This document shows, in pieces, positions 18,788 to 27,794 of a stretch of DNA of 61,997 nt. The DNA is taken from positions 1 through 61,997 of the forward strand of contig JACHTQ010000009.1 of assembly GCA_020135845.1 (NCBI GenBank). The letters are read 5' to 3'. Under the pieces are notes generated by a model. The model did not search any database. It had not been told where the DNA came from and saw nothing but the letters and a program-made list of their open reading frames with translations. This DNA is from Campylobacter sp. W0018 (GTDB lineage: Bacteria; Campylobacterota; Campylobacteria; Campylobacterales; Campylobacteraceae). The position numbers were made by a program, and so were the translations under genes. Each line of letters begins with the position of its first letter. Position 1 is the stretch's first letter.

Positions 18788-19546
18788 TTATAAAGCAGAA
18801 AGAATATCTGCTCTCCCATTAACAATTGCAACACAATGCTCATAATGGGCAGTGTTTAACTCATCAGCACTGCCCACATCCCATTTTCCATTAAAATGCT
18901 TTGGAGTTCCATCTTTTTGACATATCATAGGCTCTATACAAAAAACCATTCCATTTTTTATCTTAGGCCCGCTTTTGGCATTAGCTCCTTTTTCTAAATA
19001 ATTTAAAATTTCAGGCTCTCCGTGAGGTTTACGACCTATTCCATGTCCGCAATATCCACGCAATGGAACAAAACCTCTTGAAGCAATAAATTCACCCAAT
19101 GCAGCCGAAAGTTCCTTAAAACGCATTCCATCTTTAATAATATCAATTGCATAATACAAAGCATCTTTAGCACAAGCGATCAAAGCTTCATCCTTGGAAG
19201 AAATTTTACCAATAGCAATCGTCCTAGCAGCATCGCCATAATACCCATCAAGCATTGTGCCGACATCGATGCCCAAAATATCACCTTCTTTGAGAATTTT
19301 ATCATCAGGAATTCCATGGATACAAACTTGATTTAAAGAAGTGCAAATTGCACCTGGAAAGCCATAAAGTCCTTTAAAAGAAGGTTTAGCACCTAAGCTT
19401 AATATATACTCTTCCGCCATTTGATCAATTTGTTTTAAACTCATTCCAATTTTTATTTCTTTTTCTAGAAAATCCAAAGTTTTTGCGACGATTTGATTTG
19501 CATTTCTAAGTTTTTCTATTTCGGCTGGTTTTTTTAATTCTATCAT
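18788..19546 (-). CDS. map: Methionine aminopeptidase, type I
   Basis: Removes the N-terminal Met from nascent proteins. 252 residues. Metal ligands are visible in GIDVGTMLDGYYGDAARTI (two Asp), GYCGHGIGRKPHGEPEI (His) and the acidic CIEPM and late-Glu segments. Last gene of a minus-strand operon nhaA-nhaA-NlpC/P60-murI-map (3-base gap to murI). It ends one base from the convergent gene with no terminator, so the two transcripts must overlap. Confidence 0.96.
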   Translation of the reverse strand: MIELKKPAEIEKLRNANQIVAKTLDFLEKEIKIGMSLKQIDQMAEEYILSLGAKPSFKGLYGFPGAICTSLNQVCIHGIPDDKILKEGDILGIDVGTMLDGYYGDAARTIAIGKISSKDEALIACAKDALYYAIDIIKDGMRFKELSAALGEFIASRGFVPLRGYCGHGIGRKPHGEPEILNYLEKGANAKSGPKIKNGMVFCIEPMICQKDGTPKHFNGKWDVGSADELNTAHYEHCVAIVNGRADILSAL

Positions 19547-19549
19547 GAT

Positions 19550-20299
19550 TTATCCTTGTAAATTTAACCAAATTTTAGCAGTATTTTTTAAAGATTGCAC
19601 ATCACTTGAAGCATAAAAATGCAAAAGTGCTTTATCTTTTTTATAAATTAATTTTTCTTTTTCTTTTAAAAAATCAACTATAGCATCGCCTGAATGGATT
19701 AATTTTGTATTTTGACCAAAATAATCACTCAAAGATTTCATTAAAAAAGGAAAATGAGTACAAGCTAAAATTAAAGCGTCTGGAGTTTGAAATTTTTCAA
19801 AATAATATTTCATAGCACTTTGTAGAAATTCCCCCTCAAAAATACCCTCTTCAACCATAGGGACAAAAAGCCCAGTTGCTAAGGCTTTTATTTGAGTAAA
19901 ACCTTGTTCACTTAAACGTTTTTGATATTCTTGTGATTGAATAGTTGCCTTTGTAGCGATCACCAAAATTTTTTCATCTTTACGTTTTAATGCTTTTTTT
20001 GTAGCCTCCACTCCAGCGTCTATTACTCCATATATTGGAATATTAGCATTTTGTCTCAATATATCTAAAGCATAAGCACTTGCAGTATTGCAAGCAATAA
20101 TAAGCATATCAATTTGAAATTTTTTAAAAAAATCTAAAGCTTCAAGGCAAAATTTAATAATCGTATCTTTATCTTTTACTCCATAAGGAACTCTTGCAGT
20201 ATCTCCATAATAAATTATTTCATCAAAAAAATTCGCTTCATAAAGAGACTTTAAAACACTAAGTCCTCCTATACCGCTATCAAAAACTCCAATTTTCAT
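19550..20299 (-). CDS. murI: Glutamate racemase
   Basis: Provides D-glutamate for peptidoglycan. 249 residues. Both catalytic cysteines are in place, in IIACNTASAYA and ILACTHFPFL, along with the N-terminal motif FDSGIGGLSVL. Overlaps the NlpC/P60 lipoprotein gene by 4 bases, pairing a wall precursor enzyme with a wall hydrolase. Confidence 0.96.
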   Translation of the reverse strand: MKIGVFDSGIGGLSVLKSLYEANFFDEIIYYGDTARVPYGVKDKDTIIKFCLEALDFFKKFQIDMLIIACNTASAYALDILRQNANIPIYGVIDAGVEATKKALKRKDEKILVIATKATIQSQEYQKRLSEQGFTQIKALATGLFVPMVEEGIFEGEFLQSAMKYYFEKFQTPDALILACTHFPFLMKSLSDYFGQNTKLIHSGDAIVDFLKEKEKLIYKKDKALLHFYASSDVQSLKNTAKIWLNLQG

Positions 20300-20769
20300 T
20301 TTATATATCTTCTAGCACCTATATAACGTGATTTCCAATAAGAATTACTCAAACTAGCTTCTCTAGCTCCGCCTCTAGAAGAAAGGTGGATAAAATTACC
20401 TTTGCTTGTATAAATTCCTACGTGCATACCATTTGGTCCTCTACCTGTTCTAAAAAACACTAAATCTCCAGCTTTTAAGCGAGACTTAGAAACCCTTATA
20501 CCTGAATTTAATTGAGTGACAGTTGTTCTTGGAATTTTTGCATTAAATTCCAATAAAGCTTTTTGCGTAAATGCTGAACAATCAGCACCTCTTTTAGTAT
20601 TGCCTCCTAAAACATAAGGAGTTTTCCTCCATTCATAAGCAATGGATTTTAATTTGGATTCTACATTAGAATAGTGATGATTTGGTTTTCCCATAAAAGC
20701 AAAATTAGGATAAAAACTACAACCTGTAATAAAAAATAAAGCTAAAAAAATAAAAAAAAGTTGTCTCAT
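20296..20769 (-). CDS. NlpC/P60 peptidoglycan hydrolase lipoprotein
   Basis: 157 residues. The signal sequence ends in lipobox ITGC with Cys17 as the lipid-modified residue. The NlpC/P60 endopeptidase domain covers ~40-155 with catalytic Cys64 (GADCSAF), His116 (NGMHVGIY) and the third polar residue His128 (FIHLSS). It probably cuts the gamma-D-Glu-DAP bond in stem peptides from the outer-membrane side. Neighbouring murI makes D-Glu, one of the residues in that bond. Confidence 0.9.
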   Translation of the reverse strand: MRQLFFIFLALFFITGCSFYPNFAFMGKPNHHYSNVESKLKSIAYEWRKTPYVLGGNTKRGADCSAFTQKALLEFNAKIPRTTVTQLNSGIRVSKSRLKAGDLVFFRTGRGPNGMHVGIYTSKGNFIHLSSRGGAREASLSNSYWKSRYIGARRYIK

Positions 20770-20785
20770 TTATTTCTCCTTTTTT

Positions 20786-21955
20786 TTAAGCGCGATTTGC
20801 AAAAAATCTAAGATAAATAAAACCCCAAATTCCAGAACAAAATGAAGCAATCAAAATAGCAAGATTATCTGCATAATGAAATATATCGCTTACCTCATAA
20901 GCCAAACCATCGATAAACAAACTCATGGTAAAGCCGATACCTGTTAAAATACAAACTCCATAAAGTTGTTTTAAATTTGATCCTTGAGGCAAATGGGCTA
21001 ATTTAAATTTTATAGCAAAATAAGAAAAGACAAAAACCCCTAATTGTTTTCCTATAAAAAGTCCAAAAAATATTCCTATACTCACCCCAGAAAACATAGC
21101 TTTTAAATCTATATTTGATAAATTTACCCCAGCGTTTGCGAAAGCAAATAAAGGCAAAATAACAAAGGTGAGCCAAAATTTTAAACTCTCATAAATATCT
21201 TCTAAAAAAGGTTTACCTTCTTTAGTAGACATAGGAATAAAAAAAGCTGTGATAATCCCTGCTAAAGTAGCATGTACTCCGCTCTTTAAAACACTGATCC
21301 AAAGAATTAACGAACAAATAAAATAAAAAGATTTGCGCGTAATATTAAAAATATTAAGCATAAACATTATAAAAATAACAATTGCAGCAATGATAAAAGC
21401 AAAAATAGAAAGTTTGGTAGTATAAAAAATTGCGATAATTAAAATAGCTCCCACATCATCAAAAATTGCCAAAGAAAGTAAAAAAAATTTCAAACTTGAT
21501 GGAATATACTTTCCGCACATCATCAATATAGCCAAAGCAAAAGCTGTATCTGTAGCTGTTGGGATAGCCCAACCTTTAAGGGTATACATATCTCCTAAAT
21601 TAACCAAAGTGAAAAATAAAGCAGGGATTAATATACCCCCTAAAGCTGCTATAAAAGGCAATACTATATTTTTAGGATTTTTAAAATCCCCATGTAAAAA
21701 TTCTTTTTTAAGCTCAAGACCTATTGCAAAGAAAAAAATCGAAATAAGTCCATCATTAACCCAAAGTAAAAAAGGCTTATTAAGCTCAAATTCACCAACG
21801 CTAAATCCTACTTTTAAATTAAGAAGACTACGATAATGCTCACTAAAAAATCCATTTTGAATCAATAAAGCAAGTAAAGTAGAAATAATAAGCAAAATTC
21901 CACCAAAAACTTCGCTTGAAATAAGAGTTTTTAATTTTTGAAATACACCATTCAT
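20786..21955 (-). CDS. nhaA2: Na+/H+ antiporter NhaA, second copy
   Basis: Inner-membrane sodium/proton antiporter for pH and salt homeostasis. 389 residues, ~11-12 membrane helices. Family signatures [16 protein letters not shown] and [17 protein letters not shown] carry the Asp residues of the ion site. It is the downstream member of a tandem pair. Its start overlaps the stop of the other copy by 4 bases. The two share long identical stretches such as [16 protein letters not shown], so they arose by duplication. Confidence 0.94.
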   Translation of the reverse strand: MNGVFQKLKTLISSEVFGGILLIISTLLALLIQNGFFSEHYRSLLNLKVGFSVGEFELNKPFLLWVNDGLISIFFFAIGLELKKEFLHGDFKNPKNIVLPFIAALGGILIPALFFTLVNLGDMYTLKGWAIPTATDTAFALAILMMCGKYIPSSLKFFLLSLAIFDDVGAILIIAIFYTTKLSIFAFIIAAIVIFIMFMLNIFNITRKSFYFICSLILWISVLKSGVHATLAGIITAFFIPMSTKEGKPFLEDIYESLKFWLTFVILPLFAFANAGVNLSNIDLKAMFSGVSIGIFFGLFIGKQLGVFVFSYFAIKFKLAHLPQGSNLKQLYGVCILTGIGFTMSLFIDGLAYEVSDIFHYADNLAILIASFCSGIWGFIYLRFFANRA

Positions 21956-23100
21956 TTGATTATCTTAAGATATATAAAGCCGATTAAAGCACTGATAAAA
22001 CTCGCTAATAAAATAGCTAATTTATCTGCATGTTCAAAAATATCACTATTTTTATAAGCCAAACCATCGATAAACAAACTCATGGTAAAGCCGATACCTG
22101 TTAAAATACAAACTCCATAAAATTTAGAATATTTTATATTTTCAGGAAGTTTTGCAAGTTTTAATTTAATAGCAAGATAGCAAAAAGAAAAAACTCCTAA
22201 TTGTTTTCCTAAAAATAAACCTAACATAATCCCAAGACTTACAGGTGAAAATAAAATACTTATATCCATATCTTTAATATCAACCCCTGCGTTTGCGAAA
22301 GCAAATAAAGGTAAAATAAAATAAATCACCCAAGGATTTAAATCCTTTAAAACTTTATGCAAATAAGGTTTTTTATCGGGTGTATCTAAAGGTATAAATA
22401 AAGCTATAATCACTCCTGCTAAAGTAGCATGTACTCCGCTTTTAAGCATTGCTACCCATAAAATCACTCCAATTAAAACGTATAAAGACAGATGGGTAAA
22501 ATGAAAGTAATTTAACATAAATAAAACTAAAATACATAAAAAACAAATCACAATAGCTAAAAATGAAAGCTGATCAGTATAAAATAATGCAATAATAATA
22601 ATCGCACCTAAATCATCAAAAATCGCCAAAGAAAGTAAAAATAATTTTAAACTCGTTGGAATTTTATTTCCTAAAAGCATTAAAATTCCCACTGCAAACG
22701 CTATATCCGTGGCTGTTGGGATAGCCCAACCTTGCATAGCAAAATCATGAGAATGATTGATTAAAGTAAAAATCAAAGCGGGAAAAACCATACCTCCTAA
22801 AGCTCCAAATAAAGGTAAAGAAACTGATTTTATATTTTTAAGTTGTCCGCGTAAAATTTCATATTTTAACTCAAGGCCGATACAAAGAAAAAATATAGCG
22901 ATCAATCCATCATTGATCCAAAGTTCTAAAGGTTTTGCGATTTTAAAATTCTCAAAACCTATTGTTAAATTTGCATGAAATATGTCCGTATAATAAAATC
23001 CAAAAGAAGAATTTTTAAACAATAAAGCTAAAAGAGTGAAAAATATAAGTAAAATTCCAGGAAAAGTTTCACTTAAAATTATTTTTTTAATCGCGCGCAT
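21952..23100 (-). CDS. nhaA1: Na+/H+ antiporter NhaA, first copy
   Basis: 382 residues with the same core as the neighbour: [34 protein letters not shown] and [18 protein letters not shown]. The N- and C-terminal thirds differ clearly from the second copy, so the duplication is old. First gene of the operon leading to nhaA2, NlpC/P60, murI and map; a TATAAT-type -10 lies just upstream at 23137-23132. Confidence 0.94.
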   Translation of the reverse strand: MRAIKKIILSETFPGILLIFFTLLALLFKNSSFGFYYTDIFHANLTIGFENFKIAKPLELWINDGLIAIFFLCIGLELKYEILRGQLKNIKSVSLPLFGALGGMVFPALIFTLINHSHDFAMQGWAIPTATDIAFAVGILMLLGNKIPTSLKLFLLSLAIFDDLGAIIIIALFYTDQLSFLAIVICFLCILVLFMLNYFHFTHLSLYVLIGVILWVAMLKSGVHATLAGVIIALFIPLDTPDKKPYLHKVLKDLNPWVIYFILPLFAFANAGVDIKDMDISILFSPVSLGIMLGLFLGKQLGVFSFCYLAIKLKLAKLPENIKYSKFYGVCILTGIGFTMSLFIDGLAYKNSDIFEHADKLAILLASFISALIGFIYLKIIK

Positions 23101-23131
23101 TTATAACCAAACCAATAAATTTATTTTCGCG

Positions 23132-23137
23132 ATTATA
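23132..23137 (-). promoter_or_regulatory. -10 element of the nhaA1 operon
   Basis: TAGTTATAATCG on the minus strand, 32 bases upstream of the nhaA1 ATG. No clear -35 is seen. Confidence 0.5.
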
Positions 23138-23178
23138 ACTAAAAAATACTAAAGAAACAATTATTTGCGAATAATTTA

Positions 23179-23204
23179 TTAGGATACAAACTTTTGCATC
23201 CTAA
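23179..23204 (-). terminator. Possible terminator hairpin after the YjfB-family gene
   Basis: TTAGGATGCAAA pairs with TTTGTATCCTAA (one G-T pair) just after the stop. The T-run that should follow on the minus strand is weak, so the call is tentative. Confidence 0.4.
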
Positions 23205-23215
23205 ATTGTCAGATA

Positions 23216-23398
23216 TTAAGCATAAATATCTAAACCACTAGAGCTAGAAGCTTGTGGAGCGGAGGCTTCAGAGACATTCTCCATACCCTCAATAAGCTTA
23301 CTCATTAATGTTTCATTTGTATCCATAGATTTCTTTAATACTGAGGTATTAACTGCTGTTAATAAGTTTGCATTACTCATGGTTGCATCTGAAATCAT
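23216..23398 (-). CDS. YjfB-family putative motility protein
   Basis: 60 residues from the ATG at 23398, which follows a perfect AAGGAGG ribosome site; an upstream in-frame start at 23437 would skip that site. The sequence has the YjfB-type core ANLLTAVNTSVLKKSMDTNE and ends in a Ser/Gly tail. It corresponds to Cj1656c of C. jejuni, which I recall as a sigma-28-dependent flagellar co-expressed gene (fedA); I give no symbol because that is memory only. The sigma-28-like promoter just upstream fits this. Located alone between nhaA1 and the divergent iron locus. Confidence 0.78.
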   Translation of the reverse strand: MISDATMSNANLLTAVNTSVLKKSMDTNETLMSKLIEGMENVSEASAPQASSSSGLDIYA

Positions 23399-23444
23399 AA
23401 CATCCTCCTTGTTTTGATGTAGTCTTATAAAAGACATTTAAATA

Positions 23445-23472
23445 ATATCGGAAATATTTTTGAAAAATTAAT
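23445..23472 (-). promoter_or_regulatory. Sigma-28 (FliA) promoter of the YjfB-family gene
   Basis: Minus-strand TCCGATAT (core CGATAT at 23450-23445) with TAAT 14 bases upstream, close to TAAA-N15-GCCGATAA. It lies ~47 bases before the start codon. Confidence 0.65.
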
Positions 23473-23572
23473 ATCTAATTTTTTGAATATTTTAAAATTT
23501 GCAATAAAATATTTATTTAAATTATTTTTTAGTCTTATTTAAGATTATTGGTAATATACTATATTATTTTTT

Positions 23573-23590
23573 ATTGATAATAAATATTAT
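23573..23590 (+). promoter_or_regulatory. Candidate Fur-type operator of the P19 iron locus
   Basis: ATTGATAATAAATATTAT contains the inverted repeat ATAAT-N4-ATTAT, rich in the GATAAT half-sites of Fur boxes, and a TATAAT -10 sits at 23602-23607. P19 systems are iron-repressed through Fur in C. jejuni, so this is the expected place for a Fur box. The same half-site arrangement occurs in the arrays at 47014 and 60118. Confidence 0.5.
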
Positions 23591-23627
23591 TTTTATAAAA
23601 ATATAATTTTATTTGGAGTAAACCACA

Positions 23628-25691
23628 ATGAAAATTTTTAAAATAATACTTTTTTATTTTTTATTTTTTTCCACAACGACTGTTTTTGCTAAAGTTGATG
23701 ATTATATAGCTGAAAAAAATATTATTAAAAATACTCTTGAACAAAGTTTAGATTTATATAAAAAAGGCGATAGTGAGCAAGCAAAAAAACTAAGCGAAGA
23801 TGCTTATTTTCAACATTTTGAAAATATGGAAGGTCCTATAGGTAGAAATATAGGTCGAAAAGCTATCACTATGGAACGTAAATTCATCAATTTACGTCGT
23901 ATGTATAAGGAAAAAGCCCCTTTAGATCAAATCAACGCACTCATTGAAAGTCTTTATTATGACTTAGATGAAGTGGCTCCAATTTTACAAAATGGATATA
24001 GGTTAAAAGCAGAGGCTAGTCAAACTAATTACGATAAAGCAGCGGCTGAAAAATCAAGTTTAGAGGCCAATGCTAAAAGAGAAGCTGAAGCTGAAGCTTT
24101 AATCGCACAAATTACAGGTGTTAAACCCAACTCAAACAATAGTTCCAATATGCAAAATAATTTATCAAGCTTAAAAACCAATGATATCAATTCCGATCTT
24201 CAAGCAGCAGCCTCTATGGACGCAAGATTGCAATTTATTCTTGATAATATTTCGACTAAATTTACCCTTGCTGCAAATGCTTTTAAAAATGGAAATTATG
24301 ATGAGAGTAAAAATTTATTAAACGATGCCTTATTTAATGATTATCGTAATACAAAAGTTGAAATTCTAATCAATAAATTTACCAAGGCCGGAAATGATCA
24401 AAAATTCCAACAAGTTCTAAGAACCTTAATACGTGAAATTCATGATAAAAAACTTGATGAAAAAAAATTAAGAGATGGTTTAGATTATATAGAACAACAG
24501 CTTTTTGATACATTTTTACAAATTCCAAATTCAGAACTTTCAAAATTAAAACTAAAAGGTTTCAATGATAAAAATCAAGGAAAAGATTACGCTAAAGTCG
24601 GAGATGATATCAAACTTGCCTTAAATGAAATTTTAAATAATTATGATGGTTTTAATATTTCAGCTATCAATGATTTGCAAAATACCTATTTAGATATTTT
24701 TGAAGCCAGTGGAATGGAAAATAAAATAGGTGCCGTTGATAGCAATTTGAAATTAAAAATTGAAAGTTTATTTTCTCAAAGCGTTGCATTAATCAAAAAT
24801 AACGCCGATAAAAAAGAGCTTAAAGCTACTTTTGATGAATTAGAAAATTTCATCCAACAAGGTATAGATAAAATTCAAGATTCTACGCCTTATTCTCTTT
24901 TTATATGGGCTTTAGGAATTATCATGCGCGAAGGATTGGAAGCTTTAATTATCGTTGTTGCTATCGTATCTTATCTTGTTCAAAGTGGTAATAAAAATCG
25001 CCTCAATATAGCCTATAGCGCACTTTTTACCGGAATCATACTCAGCTTTATTACAGCTTTTGCTGTCTCTTGGCTTTTTAAAGAAAATGCGGGGCAAAGT
25101 AGAGAACTTATAGAAGGCATTACGATGCTTATAGCGGTTCTTTTATTATTTTATGTTGGATTTTGGCTACTTTCAAATGCACAAAATAAAAAATGGGCTA
25201 GTTTTATCAAACAAGGTGCAATTGATGCTATTTCAAACAATAGCGCAAAAACGCTTTGGATCACTGTTTTTTTAGCTGTTTATAGAGAAGGTGCTGAAAC
25301 GGTTCTATTTTATCAAGCTTTACTTTTTGATGCAAAAACCAGCACGGATTTAACTGCTATATTTGGAGGACTTGGACTTGGAATTTTAATTTTAATTGTT
25401 TTATATTTCCTTTTAAAAGCAGGAGCTATTCGTATCCCTGTTAAGCAATTTTTCTATATCACCTCTTATATAATCTTTTATATGGTATTTGTTTTTACGG
25501 GTAAGGGTATAGCAGAACTTATAGAAGGAAAAATCATCCTTCCTAGTTTAGTTCCTATGAATTTTGAACCAATACTATGGCTTGGAATTTATCCTTACTA
25601 TGAAACTTTAATACCTCAATTTATAGTATTAATTTTACTGATTATTGGTATTTTAATCACGAAACAAATTTCAAAAAAAGGAGTAAAATGA
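23628..25691 (+). CDS. FTR1-family iron permease with large periplasmic domain
   Basis: Inner-membrane iron importer that works with periplasmic P19. 687 residues: a signal peptide (MKIFKIILFYFLFFSTTTVFA), ~400 residues of helical periplasmic domain, then about seven membrane helices. The two FTR1 iron-site motifs REGLEALI (Arg434 onward) and REGAETVLF (Arg553 onward) are present; Glu residues in REGxE bind iron in the yeast Ftr1 family. A GGAG ribosome site precedes the ATG. The p19 gene overlaps its stop by 4 bases, so the two are co-translated. Confidence 0.93.
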   Translation: MKIFKIILFYFLFFSTTTVFAKVDDYIAEKNIIKNTLEQSLDLYKKGDSEQAKKLSEDAYFQHFENMEGPIGRNIGRKAITMERKFINLRRMYKEKAPLDQINALIESLYYDLDEVAPILQNGYRLKAEASQTNYDKAAAEKSSLEANAKREAEAEALIAQITGVKPNSNNSSNMQNNLSSLKTNDINSDLQAAASMDARLQFILDNISTKFTLAANAFKNGNYDESKNLLNDALFNDYRNTKVEILINKFTKAGNDQKFQQVLRTLIREIHDKKLDEKKLRDGLDYIEQQLFDTFLQIPNSELSKLKLKGFNDKNQGKDYAKVGDDIKLALNEILNNYDGFNISAINDLQNTYLDIFEASGMENKIGAVDSNLKLKIESLFSQSVALIKNNADKKELKATFDELENFIQQGIDKIQDSTPYSLFIWALGIIMREGLEALIIVVAIVSYLVQSGNKNRLNIAYSALFTGIILSFITAFAVSWLFKENAGQSRELIEGITMLIAVLLLFYVGFWLLSNAQNKKWASFIKQGAIDAISNNSAKTLWITVFLAVYREGAETVLFYQALLFDAKTSTDLTAIFGGLGLGILILIVLYFLLKAGAIRIPVKQFFYITSYIIFYMVFVFTGKGIAELIEGKIILPSLVPMNFEPILWLGIYPYYETLIPQFIVLILLIIGILITKQISKKGVK

Positions 25692-26224
25692 AAAAAATTT
25701 TATCAAGCATCGCTATAGCAGCGATTGCAAGTATCAATCTTTTTGCAGGCGAAGTGCCAATTGGCGATCCAAAAGAATTAAACGGGATGGAAATAGCAGC
25801 TGTTTATCTTCAACCAATCGAAATGGAACCAAGAGGAATTGATCTTGCGGCTTCATTAGCAGATATTCACTTAGAAGCGGATATTCATGCGACTAAAAAT
25901 AATCCTAATGGCTTTCCTGAAGGATTTTGGATGCCTTATCTAACCATAGCTTATGAACTTAAAAATACGGATACTGGAGCCATTAAACGTGGAACTTTAA
26001 TGCCTATGGTTGCAGATGATGGTCCTCATTATGGTGCCAATATCGCTATGGAAAAAGACAAAAAAGGTGGTTTTGGAGTGGGTAATTATGAACTCACTTT
26101 TTATATTTCAAATCCTGAAAAACAAGGATTTGGACGCCACGTTGATGAAGAAACGGGTGTAGGTAAATGGTTTGAACCTTTTAAGGTTGATTATAAATTT
26201 AAATACACTGGCACACCTAAATAA
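25688..26224 (+). CDS. p19: P19 periplasmic iron/copper-binding protein
   Basis: 178 residues, signal peptide MKKILSSIAIAAIASINLFA. Mature P19 is a dimeric periplasmic protein that binds copper and helps deliver iron to the FTR1 permease. The known metal ligands are present: the His/Glu segment IHLEADIHA, the Met and His in MPMVADDGPHYGAN, and the His in GFGRHVDEE. It is nearly identical to the C. jejuni protein I remember, differing at only a few residues. A 14-bp hairpin follows the gene and probably limits read-through to the next operon part. Confidence 0.97.
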   Translation: MKKILSSIAIAAIASINLFAGEVPIGDPKELNGMEIAAVYLQPIEMEPRGIDLAASLADIHLEADIHATKNNPNGFPEGFWMPYLTIAYELKNTDTGAIKRGTLMPMVADDGPHYGANIAMEKDKKGGFGVGNYELTFYISNPEKQGFGRHVDEETGVGKWFEPFKVDYKFKYTGTPK

Positions 26225-26234
26225 TTTATAAAAA

Positions 26235-26268
26235 TTTTTAGAAATTCTATATCAAGAATTTCTAAAAA
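26235..26268 (+). terminator. Hairpin between p19 and the membrane/ABC part of the iron locus
   Basis: TTTTTAGAAATTCT-atatca-AGAATTTCTAAAAA is a perfect 14-bp stem, 11 bases after the p19 stop. No long T-run follows, so it could be a partial terminator or an mRNA-stabilising stem giving higher p19 levels. Confidence 0.6.
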
Positions 26269-26390
26269 CAATTCTTAGCTTATTTTGATATCTTAGATAA
26301 AATCTTTTTATAAAATTAATTTATTTTTTACACTTGTTAAAGTTTTTTATGTAATAATAACTCTTATCAATATAAAAAAAGTGAAAGATT

Positions 26391-27794
26391 ATGAGTATAT
26401 ATTTTGTCAATTTTATTTCTAATATTTTACCTTTAAGTATTTTAGTAGCTTTTATAAATCCTGATAAAAAATACATTATAAAAAGCTTTATAGCCGTTTT
26501 TTTGGGATTTTTATTTGGCTATTTTGCGTTTTTCATATCTGCACAGTTTTTAAAGACTGATAATTTGATATTTAATTTCAATTTTATTTTTATAGCTTCT
26601 TTACTCATAAGTTTTCTATTTTATTTTTGGGAAAAAATTAAAATTTTAAACCTAACATTATCGGCTATTTTAAGTTTTTGCATAGCTTTAAATTATTATT
26701 ACATCAATCAAGATTTGCCTATATTTAGCAATTCTTTATTGGATAGTCAAACAATTACATCTTTGGGTTTTATATTCTTAGCTTTCATTATTTGTGTTTT
26801 AATCTTTTTCTTTTTAAGATGGCAAAAAATAATCAATAAAAAAGCAAGTTTTATTGTCTTTTGTATTGTTATCTTTGTAGAAATGGATCGTGCTTTAGCT
26901 AATATTTTACTCACTTTGATGAGAAATTCTATCATCGATACTGAAACTTTTTTGGTTAGTTTTGTTGGAAAAAGCAATTATTTTGGCACTTTTAAAATTT
27001 ATCTTTATATTATTTTAATCCTTGTTCTTGCTTTTTTAAGTTTAAAAATTCGCCAAAACAATATCAATAAGCGTGCGATTTTAGATATTAAGTATCGCAA
27101 AGATAAGGCAAAAAATCATCTAATCAATTCTTATTTTTCAAGCGTTTTTATAAGCTGTATGATTAGTTTTTGTATTGTTTTGTATTTTTTCATGATTAGT
27201 TCTAAACCTTTGGTTATAGATGAACCTAAAGAAATTTTACCCAACGCTGAGGGCAAATTTATCTTTGATGTAGCTCTTTTAAGAGATAATAAACTCCATA
27301 GATTTGCCTATGTAACAGCTGAAGGTAAGGTTGTAAGATTTTTTCTAATCAATAAAAGAGAAGATAGAGACTCTCCTGTTGCTGTTTTTGATGCTTGTAT
27401 GATTTGTGGGGATATGGGTTATATTAAAAAAGATGGAGAATTAATCTGTATTTCTTGTAATGTCCGTATTTTTTTACCAAGCGTAGGTAAATCAGGCGGT
27501 TGCAATCCTATTCCTTTAAAATATACTTATGATGGTAAAAATATTATTATTGATGTAAAAGATGTCATTGCCGGATCTAATTATTTTAATCAAATCAAAG
27601 AAATTCAAGTTAGTGATCCTGTTTCAAAAGATAAGCTAATTAACATAAAAGCACCTTTTTCTTATAGCTATAAAGGAATTACTTATTATTTTATCAATGA
27701 AAAAAACTATGGAGAATTTAAAAAAGATCCTTTAAAATTTATTCAGGATACAGAAGCTAAATTTTTAATCCAAAGGAGAAGCGATGTTAGCTAA
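26391..27794 (+). CDS. DUF2318-type membrane protein with two CxxC pairs (iron locus)
   Basis: 467 residues: about seven to eight membrane helices (1-~270), then a periplasmic C-terminal domain. That domain carries CMICGDMGY (CxxC) and CISCNVRI (CxxC), then GGCNPIPL, the pattern of the DUF2318 Fe-S/metal domain found next to P19 and FTR1 systems. Likely a membrane redox or metal-relay component of the uptake system; the exact reaction is unknown. It overlaps the next gene by 11 bases. Confidence 0.85.
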   Translation: MSIYFVNFISNILPLSILVAFINPDKKYIIKSFIAVFLGFLFGYFAFFISAQFLKTDNLIFNFNFIFIASLLISFLFYFWEKIKILNLTLSAILSFCIALNYYYINQDLPIFSNSLLDSQTITSLGFIFLAFIICVLIFFFLRWQKIINKKASFIVFCIVIFVEMDRALANILLTLMRNSIIDTETFLVSFVGKSNYFGTFKIYLYIILILVLAFLSLKIRQNNINKRAILDIKYRKDKAKNHLINSYFSSVFISCMISFCIVLYFFMISSKPLVIDEPKEILPNAEGKFIFDVALLRDNKLHRFAYVTAEGKVVRFFLINKREDRDSPVAVFDACMICGDMGYIKKDGELICISCNVRIFLPSVGKSGGCNPIPLKYTYDGKNIIIDVKDVIAGSNYFNQIKEIQVSDPVSKDKLINIKAPFSYSYKGITYYFINEKNYGEFKKDPLKFIQDTEAKFLIQRRSDVS

